58,184 nucleotides of DNA from the NCBI GenBank assembly GCA_964058845.1, contig CAXKVR010000186.1, forward strand, positions 1 through 58,184, read 5' to 3'. This document shows positions 56,267 through 58,184 of the stretch, piece by piece. The first letter of the stretch is position 1; every line of letters starts with the position of its first letter. The notes under the pieces were generated by a model. That model made no database searches, had not been told where the DNA came from, and saw only the letters and a program-made list of their open reading frames with translations. This DNA comes from Carex sylvatica. Its lineage: Eukaryota; Streptophyta; Magnoliopsida; Poales; Cyperaceae. The translations under genes and the position numbers were made by a program.

Positions 56267-58184
56267 GGAACCTCGAAAGAGAGGGGAAAAAAACTAATTG
56301 GATAAATCGAGTTCAATAAATGAAAAGAACAGAGGATTTTATAAACCTACAAAAATTTGGAGAAATTTTGGGATATTATTTTGGACGGGAAAGAAATGGC
56401 CTCGCGGCTCCCGCTCTCTTTTACATTTTCGCCCGATCGAGAAATCAAATTTAAAAAACGAAAATAATGGAGGAGAGGAAGAACGAGAAGTTTATATAAG
56501 ATAGTTACAGAAAAACAGTTAAAAACAGTTTGGTGGGGACCGGAGTCATTAAAACTAAGTTAAAAGTTAATGGATAAGATGACGTGGATATAATATGTAC
56601 AGAAATAAGTGGATTGAAATAGTTTCTCCTAAAAGATAGTAAACAAATTCTAAAAAAATATAAATCAGGTACATATTCACACGAGGATTTATGTTGAACG
56701 GTTTGAATTGATCGTTGAAATTTTAAAAATAAAAATATTATTTTGTATTACGAAGTACTGACCAACTCGTGATATGCATAGTACCACTTACTCAACTTGG
56801 ATTTATCACATTTGGTACTGGGAAACTAAGGTGAATTAAAATTTTTGCCTGAATTTTGTTGTGAACATTAGATGAGTTTTCTGGTTCTAAGCTCCTACGA
56901 TCCATTAAAACAGTTCATTTGTGTTGCACTGGATGACCGGAATCCATAAAAATCTTTCTAAATGGGTCCCCTCAGACCCTCCTTTTTTGGGCCTGCGCAG
57001 GCCCAAAATTGTGTGGGGGTCCGTTCCGCAATAATTGTGCGGGATGAGCAGGGAAGAGAGGGAACATTTGTGCATGGTGTCTAAGAGAAGGGAAGAGGCA
57101 CGATTTATGCATGCATGAAGTGATGAAATTGCATTCAGACAGGAGTGGAGTCAAACTTTCAATTTCAGACTATGAAGATCAAATATATATGACATCAATT
57201 ATATAAATTTTTTTTGTAGAGAATGAGAATCAATTTTGCAGTACCATACTATTTTACTCTAAATTATATTGAAAATCATATATAAACATAATTTTTTTTT
57301 AAAAGAAATGGAGATCAATTGACCCCATTCCTCCTTCCTCCCTCTGCCTCTGCATCCAGACATCCAGTTATATTATTTTTCTTTTCTTTTTAATTGGTTG
57401 ACGTCTTCAGTTCTTCGAGTTACAGTTAAAAACCAACAAATTATAATTTGGCTTCACAATTAAATTGTATTGTAATAATAAGTTTGAAAGATAGGGATGA
57501 GAGGGAATAGTTTTTTCAAGTCTATGCAATAAGTTTGAAAATTGATGTTACATGATAAATGTCATACTAGTCAGACTTTATAATATTTATTTAACACTAA
57601 TATCATATCAGCCGAATTCTATAATATTTGCTCATGCATTTAAGAAGAGAAAAGAAGAAGTCAAAATCCAAAAATATCTTGTATTCTAGCTTTTGTTCTG
57701 GAAAAGCGAGTTAAACAGATAAAAACAAAATTAAAGTCGGACTAATAAAATTATTATCAATAAATTTTATTTATCAAACGAAAAAAATACAGATTTGTTC
57801 TTACTATATAATTAATCCCAACCGATTAAAAGTGCATTCAGTTTTATTAAATCGTGGGTATATTTGAAATTAAAAAATATAATTTATTTTATTTCGAAAA
57901 AGAATATCGTCAAAAGTATGTAATATAGTGCGGCTTCTAGATGTAAAAAAAAAAAAAAAATCCAAATAAAAGAATCAATTAACAAGTTTTCTTAGAATTT
58001 AATAGCACACAATTCATGTTTTTTGGCGCTTGAACAACGGTTATAAATGCACTCGAGATATATTTAAATAAATTACTCTGAAACATTGCGACATTGATCT
58101 TTTTGATGAACCTCAAATGAACAAGCGTCGTGCAAAAAGACGAGCCAAACTAGCTCTTGTGAGCCTTCTAATAATAAAATAATA
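56267..58184. other. Intergenic AT-rich DNA
   Basis: No gene is supported. A CT-rich leader-like stretch near 56275-56290 may belong to the AHA1 fragment. Around 56640-56780 GTTGAACGGTTTGAATTGATC and AGGTACATATTCAC resemble a decayed half of the palindromic family. A perfect palindrome TTTTGGGCCTGCG..CAGGCCCAAAA sits at 56984-57007 with near-inverted GGGTCCC/GGGGGTCC beside it. The final kilobase holds only A/T runs. Confidence 0.45.

Overview
This is plant nuclear DNA, almost certainly from a flowering plant. It is AT-rich, has intron-bearing genes with GT-AG and some GC-AG introns, contains plant-type families (AP2/ERF, mitochondrial phosphate carrier 3, RING-H2 with a BCA2-like zinc ribbon) and is full of plant-type MITEs and LTR elements. 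The exact species cannot be told from the sequence.

Six complete protein-coding genes can be reconstructed exon by exon: a DUF836 glutaredoxin-like protein (minus, 2341-3507), an aminoacylase-1/M20 peptidase (plus, 8035-11537), an ERF014-type AP2/ERF factor (plus, 38275-38919), a ProX/YbaK-type prolyl-tRNA editing protein (plus, 41596-44608), a RING-H2 E3 ligase (minus, 45423-46633) and mitochondrial phosphate carrier 3 (plus, 51522-55336). There are two gene relics: a broken second aminoacylase copy (5233-5894) and a frameshifted AHA1-type Hsp90-activator fragment (minus, 56032-56266).

Layout. 1-2100: decayed minisatellite and a hAT element. 2.3-3.5 kb: glutaredoxin-like gene. 3.6-5.2 kb: MITE-riddled tandem duplication. 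5.2-11.5 kb: aminoacylase pseudogene, a captured copy of the ProX 5' region, then the intact aminoacylase gene. 11.5-38 kb: transposon-dominated land with a solo LTR, nested hAT and MULE-type MITEs, a 10.4 kb LTR retrotransposon in minus orientation with a second solo LTR inside it, and a dense run of long palindromic elements separated by TA repeats. 38-46.6 kb: ERF014, ProX and the RING gene. 46.6-51.5 kb: more MITEs. 51.5-55.3 kb: phosphate carrier. The rest is mostly featureless AT-rich DNA.

The two most unusual things are these. (1) The intact aminoacylase gene has no native promoter: a ~1.9 kb copy of the ProX promoter, exon 1, intron 1 and the first bases of exon 2 is joined directly to its 5' leader, and splicing would fuse the ProX start exon in frame with aminoacylase. 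(2) A family of at least 13 perfect or near-perfect palindromic elements sits in TA microsatellites. They share a conserved mid-arm block, but each copy has its own outer arm sequence, always present as a matched inverted pair. From memory of Arabidopsis, the order aminoacylase (At1g44820) - ERF014 (At1g44830) - YbaK-domain protein (At1g44835) matches the order seen here, so the genes appear to be an old conserved block that transposons have expanded.
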